Origin: Pyrocephalus nanus
Taxonomy: Eukaryota > Chordata > Aves > Passeriformes > Tyrannidae
Assembly: GCA_038380795.1 (NCBI GenBank)
Contig: CM076264.1
Coordinates: forward strand, 1,614,001 to 1,678,000
Direction of reading: 5' to 3'
DNA: 64,000 nt
Part shown: positions 36,067 to 50,174 of the stretch, one piece after another
Numbering within the stretch: the stretch's first letter is position 1
How the letters are laid out: each line of letters starts with the position of its first letter
Made by a program: the position numbers and the translations under genes
The notes under the pieces: model-generated
The model's database searches: none
Seen by the model: only the letters and a program-made list of their open reading frames with translations
Told to the model about the DNA's origin: nothing

Positions 36067-39000
36067 TTTCTCTGCCGTGAAGGTGCCGTTGATGGCAGTT
36101 AGAAGGACTGCTTGAGGTGTGGGAGTGACAGGGAAGAGACTCATGTAGGGGAGAAGTCCTTCAGCAGCAGCTAAAGCTGGCTTCCTTACAGTTATTTACT
36201 GCAGCTCTCCTTTCAAGAGAGGGTCTGCACGGCATTTCTCTCGTTCCTGTGCCTCACTGCACAGCTCCACAGCTCCCAGTGAGGCCCTTGGGTGGGGTGA
36301 AGGCATGTGGTGTTACGAGGTTGAGCCTAGATGTGACCTGTCGCCCCAGGCAAAGACTTTCCTTTTCTTCTTGGCAAGAGTGCAGGGCTTTACTCAGACA
36401 GCTAATTAAAAAAATTGCTGTCTTTGCAACACCCCTTGCCTGAACTCCTGGTTGGTTTGTTTTTTTTGTTTTCTTTTTCACCTTGACTTGTGCGTGTGCT
36501 TGTTGTGATCTCTTGGGATTGTTTCAAACCATTTCTTCTCTTGGACCAAACATGTACCTTCTTTAGGTAAATGCAGCATGTACAGCACAGAGCTTTCGTG
36601 CCTTGCTTGTGATGGTTGGGAAAGGAGCTCAGGTTTGGATTTTTTTATTCCCTTGCAAAGTCCACATTTTGGTTGGGTGTGCTAAAAGGTAGAGCTAAAG
36701 TCCTTCTCCTTCCTTAGGTGTGTCCTGAGACTCCCACACCCAATAGCAGCCAGTGATCTGGTTGTTGAGGCAAACACAGAGTGCCTCCAGTGCAGGGGAT
36801 TCATCCTCTTCCTGCCCTGAAAAGTGTGAGAGTTGGGATTTTTTTCGCTTTGGGGTCATTTCTCAAGTTGTTTTTGAGAGTGAGGGTTGGAGGAAGGAAG
36901 CAGTTGTCCCTGGATAAGTTAAGTGTACGTTAGGACTGACTGATAAAATATGGGCATGGCTGGAGTACCCATAGGAAGCACAGGGACATGCTCACAGGTG
37001 GCATGTGGCGTCTGCCCTTCTCCCTGCCGCCAGCTGCCCTCTGGCAAGTCCCAGGAGCTGGTGTTGAAAGTCTTCAAAGGGACAACTATATCAGGGACCT
37101 CGTGCGAGTGAAAATAAATCTCACCCTAATGCAGCAGCACTTCCCACGCTCTCTGTCCGCTCTGGTCGTTCCCCAGCCTCTGAAGTGCCACCAAAGTGTC
37201 CTTTTAGGAAAGGACTGTTCAGCCACACAAACCAACCCAGCCCTATCTTTGCCACTGTGGGCTGGCTGGTGTTCCTGTAGGGTTCAGAAAGTGCCTGGTG
37301 TTTCTAGGATTTCGGTGTTCCTCGGGTTGTGGTGCTGTCAGACTGGTGCTGAAGGGCGTGCTGTGAAGCTGTCACAAACACCTGGGCCTGGATGTTGTGA
37401 ATACGCAGGAGGGAATTTTCCACCTGTGCAGGATGAAATTGTTCAGATCTGAATTCTGTGTTCAGAGATGGCAGGATGTGTCTGGCAGGAGCAGCCACTG
37501 CGGGAGGAAGGGGGAATGAGCCCATTGAGAAATGATAATGGGCTTTTGGTGAGGATTATTCCTGGGGCAGTGCATTTAAAGGCACACTGTCAGCTCTTCA
37601 GGGAGCTTTTAAAACCTGCCTCCACTGTTTTCATCCTGAAAAACCAACCACAGCAGTTGCCATGGCAGTAACACCAATATAGACAGCAGGGCTGTTGAGC
37701 AATTTCACTTTGGTTGTTTACGTGAAGTGATCAAAATCCATGACCCTGAAGTAAAAAATTTAATTTGAGTAAGAAGTACAAACACTTCTTGCTGCCCTTT
37801 TGGCTCTGACATCCAAATGCTGTCACCCTCGGGCCACACCTCTCAGTTTTCTCGTCACTTTGACGAACTGATGCAAATAGTTTTTGGTTGAGTGAAAGTT
37901 AAGATTCTTCTATGGCTGTAACTTCCTCTTGGGAGAGGTGGGGGGGTCAAAATGCTGTTGATTAATATTGAATTAGTGGTGGCAAAGTGTGAGATAAAAT
38001 AACAAGAATTATTTGATAAATGGGGTCTGGGCAGAACAGAAAAAATAACCTGCCTGGATGATCAGTCTCAAAATCCCTTGATTTTCAGAAAGGTGTGACA
38101 CTGAGCATTTTCATTTCCTGGTGACTTCTGCCTTGATTAACTGCATCTTTGCTTGCAGCTCTACCACTAAGCCTTTCTTGTTTAAGAATGGTCTTTGCTG
38201 CTTTTTTTCCTGAGCAGGCTATTTTCTTAGAAATCTCCCCTGGCCCCAGGCAACACAATTAGTCACGTAATTGTGGAAGAAAATAATTCAGTATAACCTT
38301 TATGTTGAGTTTAAAGCCACGGGGTGTGTAACTGCCTCCTTTGGTGGATTGCAAGCAGTTCTTCAACTTTAGCTTGAAACTTCTTCAGTGTTTAAGTACC
38401 AGCAAAAGCACCCCTGGGAAGTTTTTGTGGGGTCTGTGTTGCCACTTTGACATGGTAGAGCAAAAAAGAGGCCAGTTCCTTTGCCAGTGTGGGGAAGACC
38501 CTTTAACTGGGAGCTCGCTGTGCTAATCTTCTGTCTTGAACTGATAGCATGTGCCGCTATAATTACCTAAGCCACCTTAATTCTTTGCTTAATGCTGTTC
38601 CCTGTGTTCACGTGAAACTGCTAAGGGACAGAAAAGTCTAAGGAATTTACCATGTGGGGGAAAAAAAAAAAAATCTCGTTTATAAGCATTTTGATTTGAA
38701 GCCAGAGCTGTTTTTCCAGCTGACTCGGGGAGGTGATGTTTGGCACTGCAAAGCTGCCCTTTTTGGATTAAACTCCGTGCAAATCTGTGGGGCAGTGTGG
38801 GAACGATCCATCCCAAAGCCCTGTGTTCCTATGTACGAGTTTATTATCTAGTTTCAGTATACCCAACACCTGGATTTTCTTCTCTGAGCCCTACTTTGTG
38901 TTTTCAGTTGGCTTTTGTGAATCTCACTGAACTCCTCCTGTCGGGACCGTTTCAAATGGCGATCCTTGGTCTGGTTGTTCTTGAAGCTCCTATCCTATTT

Positions 39001-41536
39001 TTAATTCCACACTCTAAAATCTGCTGCCCATCAGAAAAGCTGGGATAGGTTTGCCTGTCACTTCTGGCATTTGCCCTGGAAAGGGACACTTGGCCACTTT
39101 TGGGAGGGGCGGGAGAGTGTCAGGATGGGTGGCAGAGGGGCTCTCGGTGCTTCCTGCAGCTTGGAGCCGACTCTCCTCTCATCCCAGGAGGGGCAGAGCA
39201 TTATGCCCGTGACCTACTAACCTCCTCCAGTTGGGATTGTGGGTTTGGGAAATGAGTGCACAGATGGTGGCTCTGGGATGGCAGCAGATGCTGCTGATCT
39301 AATGAGTGGGATCAACTGACGTTTTAGCAGAGTTGTGGAGAGCGGTGTAGGGATGTCTGCAGAACTCCCTAATACCAGGCCTTCCTTGGGCCTCTCCCTT
39401 CTTCACTTGGCACCCCACATTCATCTTCTCCTCCAGATCGAGCTGGTCCAACAGATAAATTATGCAGATAAATTTGATTGCACAGGGAAGCTGTTAGGGA
39501 ATTAGATGATTAAGAAACATGATGAGGGTGAACCAGAGATCTTGAGGCCAAAAACCTGCTTTACTTGAGTGCCAGCAGTCTGGAATGACCAAATGGGAGT
39601 GTTAAAAAAAAAAGAGACATCAGTCAATTCCATACTCTCTCTGCATCCCTGTGGACATTGCTTTAGTGTGGGCTTTGTGAAACTGGGAACCCTGAAATAA
39701 ATAAGTATCTGTCGTAGTTCACGAAAACCAAGCCTCAAGATGCCCTTACAAACAGCTCTTGAGGCAAGGCCTGTGTTCAGGCTTAGTCTTCTGCAGCTGT
39801 GGGTCGTGTCCAAGAACCCAGTCCAGTGTTTCTCTTTCTGCTGGGGTTATTTTGGGAATGGTGATCTTGCTTTGAAGTTTGGAGCAGATGCTGTGTCGTG
39901 AATGTGTTCATGCGTTGAAGAAACAACAAGTTAACAAGAGGCAAGAGCTGCCTTTCTTTTATCTCTTCTGCCTTTTATCTCTCTGACTTTGTGATAAGCC
40001 AAAATTGGCTCTTTTAGCTGTGACCTGAAGGACTGGCAGCCAAAGAGCTGCCACCAAAGGAAATGGAAATTGAGATTTCCTTGTCATAAACCTGAAGAAT
40101 AAACAAGATAGGGCAGAGAAGGCCTCAGCTCTGGGACATTGATCATTGCAAATTATTTCCTTTCCACTTTTTCAGCGTCAGCCATTTCTCATAAAAATGG
40201 TATATTTGGTAGAATCAATCTGTATGATATCTGAAAAGAAATCCTTGAGAGCCGTGGGCTGTTCTGCTCAGCTTTGAATCCTGATCCGACATCTGTTCAA
40301 GCAGGGGAGAGTCTTTGCCTGGATTTATTTGCTGATTTCTTACCCACTGGGTGAACTTTAAAATAATGATATTAAGTACATCAAAATTACGTGTAGGGAA
40401 GAGCTTGGTCATCTGCAAGCTGGAGAGGAAAGCAGATGTTAACCGAAATGTAAGTGGTTCCGGATAGATGTGTTTGAATTTGCCCGGCCGGATTTATGTC
40501 TCTAAAAAGGCAGAGCCCTTTTGGTGCCTTTTCCTTAAGGCTTGGATATTCCCTGGAAAGGGCACTGTAGACCTCAGCAGTTAAATGGAAATAGAAGTAT
40601 GCATAAATCAGCAGAGCCTTTCCTCCTCTTCATAAGGAAACCTAGGAATGGACTAGTCCCAGCCTGAATGTGGTATTGGGATGCGTTCAAGTGTTGCTTC
40701 CAACTGGAGACCTAGATATTTAAATATAGCAATGGGAACCGAGTTCATCCGATGGAACGGGGCTGTTTGGTTGGGCCCTGAGCTGTGGGTGTAGAAACCC
40801 CTGGGAATTGCACGGCTGGGCATGAGAGGAGAGGTGCTCTGAGCATCCTGCTCTGTGGAGACCTCCAGCAGTTAACCCTCTGTTGTATTCCTGCTCCAAG
40901 GGCAGTTCCATAACGCTGGGACTGAGCAGGCTTGGCCTTCAGGCTCTCCCTGACAACCCAGCTCCACTGTGATCCACCAGAGAGCCACCCATCACCGTAG
41001 GAGTCTGCTCGGAGTGCCTGGCCCTGTGGGAGCTGGGAAGTCTGAGGATGGGGGGGTGGATGGTACTGCTGATGGATCAGGAAATTAGGACAGCAGTTGG
41101 CAGTGCTGTGGCGGCAGCGCGGTCCTTGGCTGCAGAGCACTGATGGCACTGTGGCTTTGGGGTAGGAGTGGTGGTGTCTTTCGAGCAGATAAGTAGCTCT
41201 TATGATGTGAGTCATCAGTTAGGAAAAAAGGAGGGCACGCACTGAAGAGCAGTCGGGAAGAGCTGTCTGGAGGCAGCGAAATGTGGTGTGCTTGGTGCAG
41301 AGAGGGCAGAAAAGCTGTTCTGAAACCACAAGATTTAGATGTCAAGGCACTTAGCGAGTGTCTGGCACCAAATCTGGGCAGAGATGGGTGTCACACAGGC
41401 TGGGAGAAGCTAAATGAAGGTATTCCATGGGCTGTGGTCTGGGTGAGTGAGTCTCCATAAGGGAGATGAGCCCCTGTGAATTCCCTGCCTGAGAGCTCTG
41501 TCCCAGTAAGAGGGTGGTGACCGTGCCCTGTGGGAG

Positions 41537-41615
41537 CAGTTGTATCCCACAGTCAGACATCCTGTGATGCCTGTAGAACAGGCATCACAGGATGTCTGAC
41601 TGTGGGATACAGCTG
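41537..41615 (+). repeat. Near-perfect 38-bp inverted repeat with a 3-nt loop
   Basis: The left arm is 41537-41574 and the right arm 41578-41615, separated by AGA. All 38 positions pair, 37 by Watson-Crick and one as a T.G wobble (41540 with 41612). The flanks do not continue the pairing well. Transcribed as part of intron 3, it would form a very stable hairpin of pre-miRNA size. The stem lacks the bulges typical of conserved animal miRNA precursors, so a recent template-switch inverted duplication is the simpler explanation. No transposon terminal sequence was recognised. Confidence 0.93.
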
Positions 41616-44600
41616 TGAAAAGAACAAACTAGGGGGATGGCAAGTGGTGGCTCCACAAAGTTTTGGGAGCTGTCTGGGGGCAGTTAGGTGGGTAGCACGG
41701 ATCAGTTCCTGACGAGGAGATGCACTGACAGAAGTCGTCCAGAACTGCGTGGTTTCAAGTCCACAGAGGCAATGGAAGCTTTGAGGCTGGGAAAGAGTGT
41801 CACAGATGTGGGAGGATTTCAGTGTGTGGTGTTTGGTCCTTGGGCCTCTCAAAGCTTTCTGGGGCATCTCACAAACCCGTCGGGCTCCAGACGCTGAGGA
41901 AAAGGTGCTGCCTGTTCCTTGCTGCCCAGCAGAGTGCTGACTCAGCCGGACACGGGCTCTGCCTTGTGCTTTGGGTATTCCTAGAGAACATGCCTGACCC
42001 TGCTTTGTTGGCCTTGCTCTTATTTGGGTTTCCCTTTATCTGTGTGGGACTTTTCTGCCTACTTTGTATCTCATGGTTTTCTTGTCCCAGCCTGTTGCGA
42101 GGTAAATTGCCCAGGATGGGAAACTTCAGAAGGATGAGTCTGTAGAAAAAGAAGAAATGCAGGCAAGTGATTTCATTCCAGCGTGCATTTCATCGTGGGA
42201 ATGGGAGCTCATGCTGCAGAAGGAAACTGCTCACCATCAAACAGTATAAACGTATTTAGTGGCAACAATTGCTCCTTTGGCAAATGCCAGCTAAAGCTCT
42301 CCAGGGGGATTAGTCTAGGCTTTGCATTAAAGCCGGGCTTGAAACATACTCCACATTCCTAGCGGCAGGAAAGTAGTGCCATCCAGAGCAGTTGTTTAAT
42401 GTCTGCTGCAAGAAACGGGGATTATTTGGGGATGGACTTGTTCAGATAAACGACTGTCACGGCCTGTAGAATCCCGTTTGCTGGTTGGAGGCAAAAGAAA
42501 CAGCTCTGGGAGAACGGAATATGCTGATTTCCATTATTCACGTGGGGTTTTTCCCAATTAAATTTTGTCAGCTGTAGAGTTCAGATAGCAAGCCCACACT
42601 CTAAACTCCTAATTTAGAGTAATCCCGGAGTCATTTAGACTTTCCTTTGGCCTGGCCCGAGGGTTTTGCAGCATCTTGCAGCTCCCAGTGATGCTCCTCC
42701 CTGTCATCATGCAGGGGAGGGGGGATCAGGGGACTGCTAAAGGTCACGGGATGGGCAGCGTGCCTTGGGACCTGCCCCGGATTAACGGTGCTGGGGGCTT
42801 TCTACTGAGCTCAGCGTGGTTTTTATTCCAGCTATGTCAGTGGTGAAGAGGGAAGATTTTTAAATCCTTTACCTTGTCTGCTTAAAATACATTTGTGTGT
42901 ATATGCAAAACAGGCAGTATTTTGTAATGAATTGTTTGCCTTTGGAATGAGATTGCTCTTTGTCTTGTGGGTTCCTTTAGGGCTTTGGCAGTAAAATAAG
43001 AAGCTTCCAGCTGCAGACAAAACCGCATGTGGGGTTGCATGCGAGCAATTTTTGATTGCTGGGACGTTCCAGCATCACCTCCTCCGAGGGTTTGGTCCTG
43101 CTTTGCTGTAGTGATGGAAGGGACCACGGTGGGACAAGGACAGACTGCCAGGACAGCTTGTGCCAGCACCTAAAGGAGCAGGGCGGGCAGAACGAGAGCC
43201 CTGATCCAGGGCAGCACCAGGAACAAATTTAACCCAGAGCATATATTTAGCCTGGCTGCTTTCAAGAAGATTTAAAGCCATATTTAAAGCTGAGCATCTG
43301 CTGAAGTGCCGGGTGGATTGCTGATATAAATAGTTAGCCGGGCTGGAGCTGCTCTGGCTACGTGGGGAAACCTGGGAGCAGGCGAGATTGCAGGGAGCGT
43401 GTTGTGCTGCTCTGCCACGCTGGCAGGACTATTCCTGGTATCCATTCTCCCTGTCCTTTACCCTTTACTTAGCTCACTTTCTAAGGCTTTTGGAACCGAA
43501 GAATTCCCTTGGTCACGAGTGGCAGAAACAGAGCGCAGGTGGGACCAGAGTTGGACTCGGCAGATCACTGCCCACCGCCCCGGCTGGGAGTTGTGCAGCT
43601 TTCCTGAAGTGTGGCTCTGCTGGGAGCCTTCCCCCCTCATCAGGGCTCACTGTGAATTGATCCCGGGAGGATGAGCAGGGCTGTCTTCACAGAAAAGCTG
43701 CCACAGTATCCGCACAGCTTGTCCTGCTTTTCCTTGGAAGTGCAGTAATGTGAAAGGGCTTTTTTCCCCCAGCAGTGCTTAGGAGGAGCGTTCTCATTTT
43801 CCCAGTTGTTTTGACTCAGCTGTCATTCAGTGGATTGCCAGATGTTTTCATAGTTTCTCCCTGTTGTTGTGAAAAAGGGCTTGTAAAAAAGGATCCCTCC
43901 CATGGGTTGGGATCTTTCTCAAATCAGAGTTAGGGCAATGAGCAGCTCCCCTTGGAGTTCCCCTTGGAAGCGGCGATGCAGTTGCTGACCTTCCCCTTGA
44001 GTCACAAGTGAGCCAGGCTTCTTCCCACCTGTTGTGGGAGGTCGGGTGCTGACTCTTATCCTACATGGAAAATGTCTGGCCAGAGCTGGTGGTGGTGGTC
44101 ACAGCGCCCTGCTCACCCCTCTGGCTGGAGCTGCCTTGGACAGCTGTGTCCATCCTGCTCCAGCAAACATTTCCTTTGTGTTCAGGTTGCATTTCCAGTC
44201 TCAAGATACCCTGTTTCTTCCGTGTGAGGGTGGTAACACATGTGGATTTTTGTCCTAAACCTGTGCCTGAGGAATGCAGTGTTTTCTGTGCTTACAGTGC
44301 TGCTTTAATATTGGAGGGTTCAGTATTAAAAAGCTGGAAAAGTCAGCAGCTGGGCATGGTTTGTGGGTGAAGGTCTTGTTCCCCAGCTTCTGCCTAATGT
44401 CCTTCCCCCATCACTGGAGCAAAACAGGTTTTAGCAAACCATATTCCTCCTGGATTCCTTATGGAGAAACCAAATCCTGTGGATGACTTGTGTGCTGTCA
44501 CAGCTCGCAGCTGATACCAGCTGTGGAGAGGGTTGGCTTTCAGGACATCCCATATTTCACAACAGTTGGAGCTGTAGGCTTGTAACTGAAACTTGGCAGC

Positions 44601-45891
44601 GTTTGGGAAGCTGGGGATGTGTTTTCTTCCCCTTTGTTTTCCAAAAATGCGGATATAATACCTGTGAATGATGTAAGGGGCTTTTCTTTGCTCTTCTGGA
44701 GAAGAGGAGACAGATTGTTTGCAGTAAAAAAAATTTCTGGTGGATCCATTCCTTGGATTTCCTAAACCTGCAGACCTCCCTTTAGGCAACTTAATTTTCT
44801 CTCCATGGCTGATGGCTTTGGAGGACCCTAGATAACCCTCAAGTGCATTTGGATGTTATTTTGGGGTTGTGAGAATATTTAGCACGCCTTCATTACAGCT
44901 CCAGCTAATCCAAGGTTGGTGACTTGACTCTTTTCGCTGCAGTGCTGTGACTAATCTCATACTTTTGTTGTTTGTTAACATAATTATGTGCTTTTCTAAA
45001 AAGGGAAGAGTGCTGGGGCATTTGCTTCATTCCTTCATAGTGGTTATTTTATTGCACATGATTAATGCCTAAAAACCCCTGCTGATCAAAGTTCCCATGT
45101 TTGTTGCCATTTTTGCCAAGGAATTTGGGACAGGTGCGAGCAGGGTAGAGAAAGGGAAGGTGTGATGCTTTGGGGAAGAACCTGTTAATTCCTGTTGTCA
45201 AAAGGGAACGTGGCTGCTTTGGAAGCCTTTGAAGATGGAGAGAACCATCAGAAAGTGAAATAATATTAATATGCAGTTGTAAGGAGCTACAGGGCAGGTT
45301 TGTGGCTGGAAGAGGGGTTGCATGTTTTTGGATCACAGGAATGCAATGGGATACTTGCAGTGATACATGCTGATAGTGGCTCTTTCTTTTCAAACCCTTG
45401 GGAACGATTATTTTACAACAGCTTTGGGATTGTGAGGCTGAGACTGACCAGAAATGGTGTTTTTACTTCTTTTCACCCAGTTTCTTAGAACAGAGAGGTG
45501 CACTATTTACTCTGGGGTTCCTTTGAAATTTGGAGACTTGAGACTTTTGGCTGCAGCTGCTGGCCGTAGCACATTTTGGAAATGAGGATGTGGATTTCCT
45601 CTGAGGTTTCATCTGGAAAAGAGGGTGCAAGAGGAAAGCTGTGGAAGTGGCAACTGTCTAAGCCTGCTATCCCAGCGTGTGCAGTCTCTGGTTATCTGCT
45701 GGAATTGTACATCCTTAGCTCAGTGTGGGTCAGGCACATGGTGTTTACTGGGAGCCGTTTCACCTGCTGCCTGTGCTTGTCTGAGGTGTCTGGAAGCCGT
45801 GGTGGCACTGTGGGTTTTTGGCAAGTGTTTGAATTCTGTGCCCGTGGGAAATGGAAAGGCAGAAGGTTTTTACCTGGTCAGCTTTATACAG

Positions 45892-45941
45892 ATGAAATGA
45901 GATGATCTTTCAGGTCCTTTCCAACCCAAACCATTCCTTGA
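45892..45941 (+). mobile_element. CR1 LINE 3'-end micro-fragment
   Basis: The last ~50 bp of the sense CR1 tail: GAGATGATCTTTCAGGTCCT, TTCCAACCCAAACCATTCC and a degraded terminal repeat. Confidence 0.75.
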
Positions 45942-48900
45942 TTGTGCTCCCGCTGCAGCTTCAGGTTGTACAAAGAGAGAATTCTTAGAGAGCTCCAGGC
46001 CTTTGTAGGGGTGTGGGACAGCACTAGGCAGTATTTGGTGCTCCATCAGATATCCTTGATGTGAAAGTGGTGGATCTGTGAAGAACATCCTCCTGGCTCT
46101 GGAGTTGCCCTCATATCCGAGGCAGCACGTGGTGCAGAAGGGAAGATGCTCTTTTCTTAGAAGCCCACAGCTTCAGAAACATAAGGTCACCGCTGAACTT
46201 GTTGTAAAAACATCCTCCTCCAATTAAATCTGATGTGACATTTTTTCTGAGGAATGTGGGTTTGATGTCCTTCGTTTGGGAAGAACAGACAGATTTTACA
46301 CAGCAAAAGGAAGAGTAAATGTTTTGCAAGAAATATTTTGCTTCCTATCAAGGTCAAGTATTTTCTTTCAGTTATGCAAAGCATGTGCTTAAAATGGGAA
46401 TCTCCACTGGAGGACAGCTTTCAAATCTTGGAAAAGAAATCCTTGAGGTTTATTGCTCACAATTTCCTGTCTCTTTGGGGGATAAAAAACAAGTATGTTT
46501 TGAAGAAAAGGCTTTTTTTTTTTTTTAATCTAGACCAGTGAGTTGAACTGTTCCTATCTGAGACATTGTGGGCAAAGGTTTGACTTCATCCTAAACTTTG
46601 TGCATTAGGACGTACTAAGCAATGCTCTGCTTGTGTCCAAAGCCTGCCTGCAGATGGCCGAGGTCAGGTGTTCATGGTGGTATATCCACCTGGAGATGGA
46701 GAGGATGGGAACTGAAATTCCACTGCAAGGGGGAGGCTGCTTTTATTTGTACTGGTGCAACTACTTGATGTTTGGGGGTTTTCCCCAATTCAAATCCCTG
46801 GAGGAATTAAAGGAAGCATTATCCGAGCTAATGAGCCAGCAGAGTTCCCTGTTCTCCCACCCCTTCCTTTTAGCTCGGAATGCTCCTGTTTTATCGCCTC
46901 ACATTTAATTCCCCTAATGAGCTGAATAATTTAATAATGTAAACTGACAGTAATATTAACATTATTTTAAAATATTAGATTATATTAAAAAGTTATTAAA
47001 ACTGTGGGTGCTGGCGGGGCAGGAGCAGGGTCAGCACACCACGCTCCAGACCGAGGAGACACGTAGGGTGTTACGTGACCGGGGTGCTGCCCTGGCCACG
47101 GGCACTGTCTGCAGGCACAGCCTCTATTAATAGAGCTGAGAACCAGATGATTCCCAGTGTTACGTGACTCTGACTCCAGAGATTACGGGGTGAGGTGTTT
47201 TGGGGTGGCAGGAAGTCACCTCTGCGGGTGATTTTGCAAGGGGGCCGAGATTTCAGGTGCTGCAGTCTCGAAACGGAAAAGATGCAGGAATATGATGGAG
47301 AGAGTTTGGATTTGAGGTACAAGCTGATTAAACTCCTTTCAGGGCAGTGCAGAGCTATTCAGGACTCGGGAATGGAGGAAATGAATGCACAGAGGGCAGA
47401 ACATAAATGATGGATGTAATTTCAAGCAGGTACATCCATCCTTGCTGTAGCATTTTTTTTCCTTGCCACCTAAATCATGTAAGTCCAGGGAATTCTCCAA
47501 ATTCATGGCATCCAAGGAGCTATGGTTTCTTCTGTCAGCAGGGAAACCATGCACTCAGACTTTCAGGGCCATTGAGGATAAATTCAGAAGGACCAGCAAG
47601 TCACAGCAAAGGCAGTCTGAATATTGAAGCAGTGGGAGATAGATTACTCACATCTCAGCCACCTATGCATTAAATATCACTCAAACCCAGTTTCTTAACT
47701 CTTTTCTTGTCCTTGTGTGATAGGGGACTCTTGGGTCTTTGCCAAAATGTAATCATTAGGCCTGGAGTTTTCCGTCCAGGTGTCTACTTTGAGCTCACCT
47801 TTCTTCTGGGGAGGAGGAGAATAGAAAGCAGGGATAAATTTTAGAAAATATTTCAAAGAACTTAACAAAAAAAAAAAATCATCTAGTGATCCTCATCTCT
47901 GGAAGAAAGTTCCCACCTGTGTTTTACATCAGACAGCTGAAATGAGAACTGTTGGCTGTGTGTGCCAGGCAGTGCCCAGGAGAAAACTTGTCCAAACTAC
48001 CCCAAAGTCCTGAGCAGTAGAAAGGCCTTTGAATTTCACAGCTGAAACTTGTCAAGTCTCTTGCTCTTCCCTGGCAGCAATTCTGCCTGCATCCAAAGGC
48101 CTGACCCACGTTAGGGACTCGCCTCAATGCCTCCTTCCCCCAGCCTGGGCATAAGGGACAGGGATTGAATGCATCTTGCACTGGATGTAGGACAACCACA
48201 CCATTGTGATCTTCCTGCCCACTGCTGGGATAGGAAGGGGAAGGTAATGAACCGAGCAGTAACGTGGAATTAGGTTTTGGCTGGACAGAGAAGGGCAGTC
48301 CCAAAACTTGGATGGAATTGGCCGTGTCCGTGCGGCCGTAGTGCCCTCAGGAGAGCGGCAAGTGGAGCCCGTTACCTCCCAGCGTGCAGAGATCCTCTGA
48401 GGGGTGCACAGTGATGGGACCAGAGGGAGCGAGTGTGAGCTGCTCCAGGAAAAAATCCCATCTGGGTGCAAGAAAAATATTCTCCACCATGAAAGCAAAC
48501 AGTGCAGCAAAGAAGTGGTGCGGTTCCCTTTGTTGGCAATTTCAGGGTTCACCTTGCTGGGGTGTTTTATTGAAGGCCGTGCTTCCAGCACCAGGATGGA
48601 GCAGATGATGTGCAGTGGGTTCCTCCAGTCTCAGCTTGCCGGTCGTTCTGGGATCTGCAGGTGAGGATCTGGAAGAGAAGGGTTGTGATGTGTGGCAGAG
48701 ATGCTGCTGTTGTGAGCAGCGAAGCTGTTTCTGGGTTACACTACCTGCGTGAAATTCATAGATTATTTGTTTTTCCACAGAGCTCAGCCTTGTGTTTATG
48801 CTAGAGGGAGGTTTCCCTGAAATGTTTGTTTTCCCTTCAGTCCTCTGTTGTATCCTTGTGTTTGGGTTCAGAGGTGCAAATCTCTGGTTTCTGGGTGTCT

Positions 48901-50120
48901 CTTTGTCACAAAGTGTAAGGATTTCCCATTTCACTTTGGTTTTGTGCAGAGAGCTGTGTAGATGGATATGCTGGTTGTACTGTTCCTTGGTGGATACAGA
49001 AAGTTCAGGTTTGGTATCTCTGACAGGAGTTTTTCAAGGGGACTGATGTAATTTCTACCAAGAGTGGTTTTTTTTCAAACCCTTGGTCATTTAAATCTTT
49101 TGCAGTCATAGGTGTTACATCTCTGAGCAATGTGCTGATCAGCGCCATTACCCCAGCACCAGATCTTGAATGCAAAGCTTCTACACCTGCTATTCCTGTA
49201 AATTCTCTTTGGAAAGGCCAGTGTGGCTCAGTTTGGAAAACTTCAAATTATTTTAGGGTCACATTTCACTGGGAACAACTTGGTGAGTGTGACTTTGGCT
49301 CCCCTTAGTGCTGTCAAGTTTGTGCAGTGCCCCGTTACCTTAATTTACATCAGTCCTGTGCTTTGCTTGACTCCTGTGGGAATTGAGCAGGTCCAGGCAT
49401 AGGAGAGTGGCTGGTGGGATAGTTCAGCACCTCTTTGGCCACAATGTTATTTTCCTCACTGTTGTCGCAGGTATAATCTGTGGTTAATCCCCCAAATCTA
49501 AACCTGTGACTCCCCAGAGGACCTGAAGCCTTTTGTTGGTTTTGATTCGCAGCCTTATTATAGACAAATTAATGTCTGTGAGTGACAGCGGGGCAGCCAG
49601 AGACGAGAAGAAAATGAGTAATTAACATATATTGGGTATTACTGATTGCTTTTATGATTATCTGGATTTTAAGGTATTAGCTGGAAAAATAGCTCCTAAT
49701 CCCTTATTAAAGATAAAAGGCAAGTCATTAAAAGTAGGAGGTTGTTTTCAGTCCTGAGAAGCACTGGAAATATGTCTTGGCTCCGGCAGCAAACTAACCT
49801 TGAAAGCCTGTAATTCCAAGTTACTCGGCTTAGTTGTTCTCCTCGGCAGAGGGAATTTCTGAAGTTTCCCATGTGCTGGGAGGTGGAGGGGATGAGAGAC
49901 AAAGCGACCCTTGTCATGGGAGCTGCGTGCTTGGCACCGGCACAGGGCCCTTTCAATATCCTCGGCATTACCCGAGCCCGGCCCAGCTGCCGGGCTGGGA
50001 ACATTCGACAGCTCCATGGGGGGTTATCCCAAACTTCAGGTTTCTGTCAGAGACCTGTCTCCTGTACAAGGCTCCTGTCACACCCTGACTGCTTTCTACC
50101 TTCCCCATATCATTGTGGCC

Positions 50121-50174
50121 AGCTAACTGGTTTCCTGCCCATCTAACTGGTTTCAGGGCCATCTAACTGGTTTA
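50121..50174 (+). repeat. Tandem repeat, 20-bp period, about 2.7 copies
   Basis: Three copies of a CTAACTGGTTT-containing unit start at 50121, 50141 and 50161, exactly 20 bp apart, and the last copy is partial. The first 14 bases of each unit are nearly identical while the rest varies. It is a small minisatellite in intron 3. Confidence 0.85.

Noticed and set aside
41537..41615. Hairpin as a transcription terminator or a transposon terminal inverted repeat
   Set aside because: There is no bacterial context and no internal element between the arms, since the loop is 3 nt. It is kept as an unexplained inverted repeat.
42597..42620. Short inverted repeat ACTCTAAA/TTTAGAGT
   Set aside because: Eight-base arms with a short loop are expected by chance in a window of this size.
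50121..50174. Regular repeat that could suggest a CRISPR array
   Set aside because: The period is only 20 bp with no spacers of constant length, and the DNA is vertebrate. It is a simple tandem repeat.
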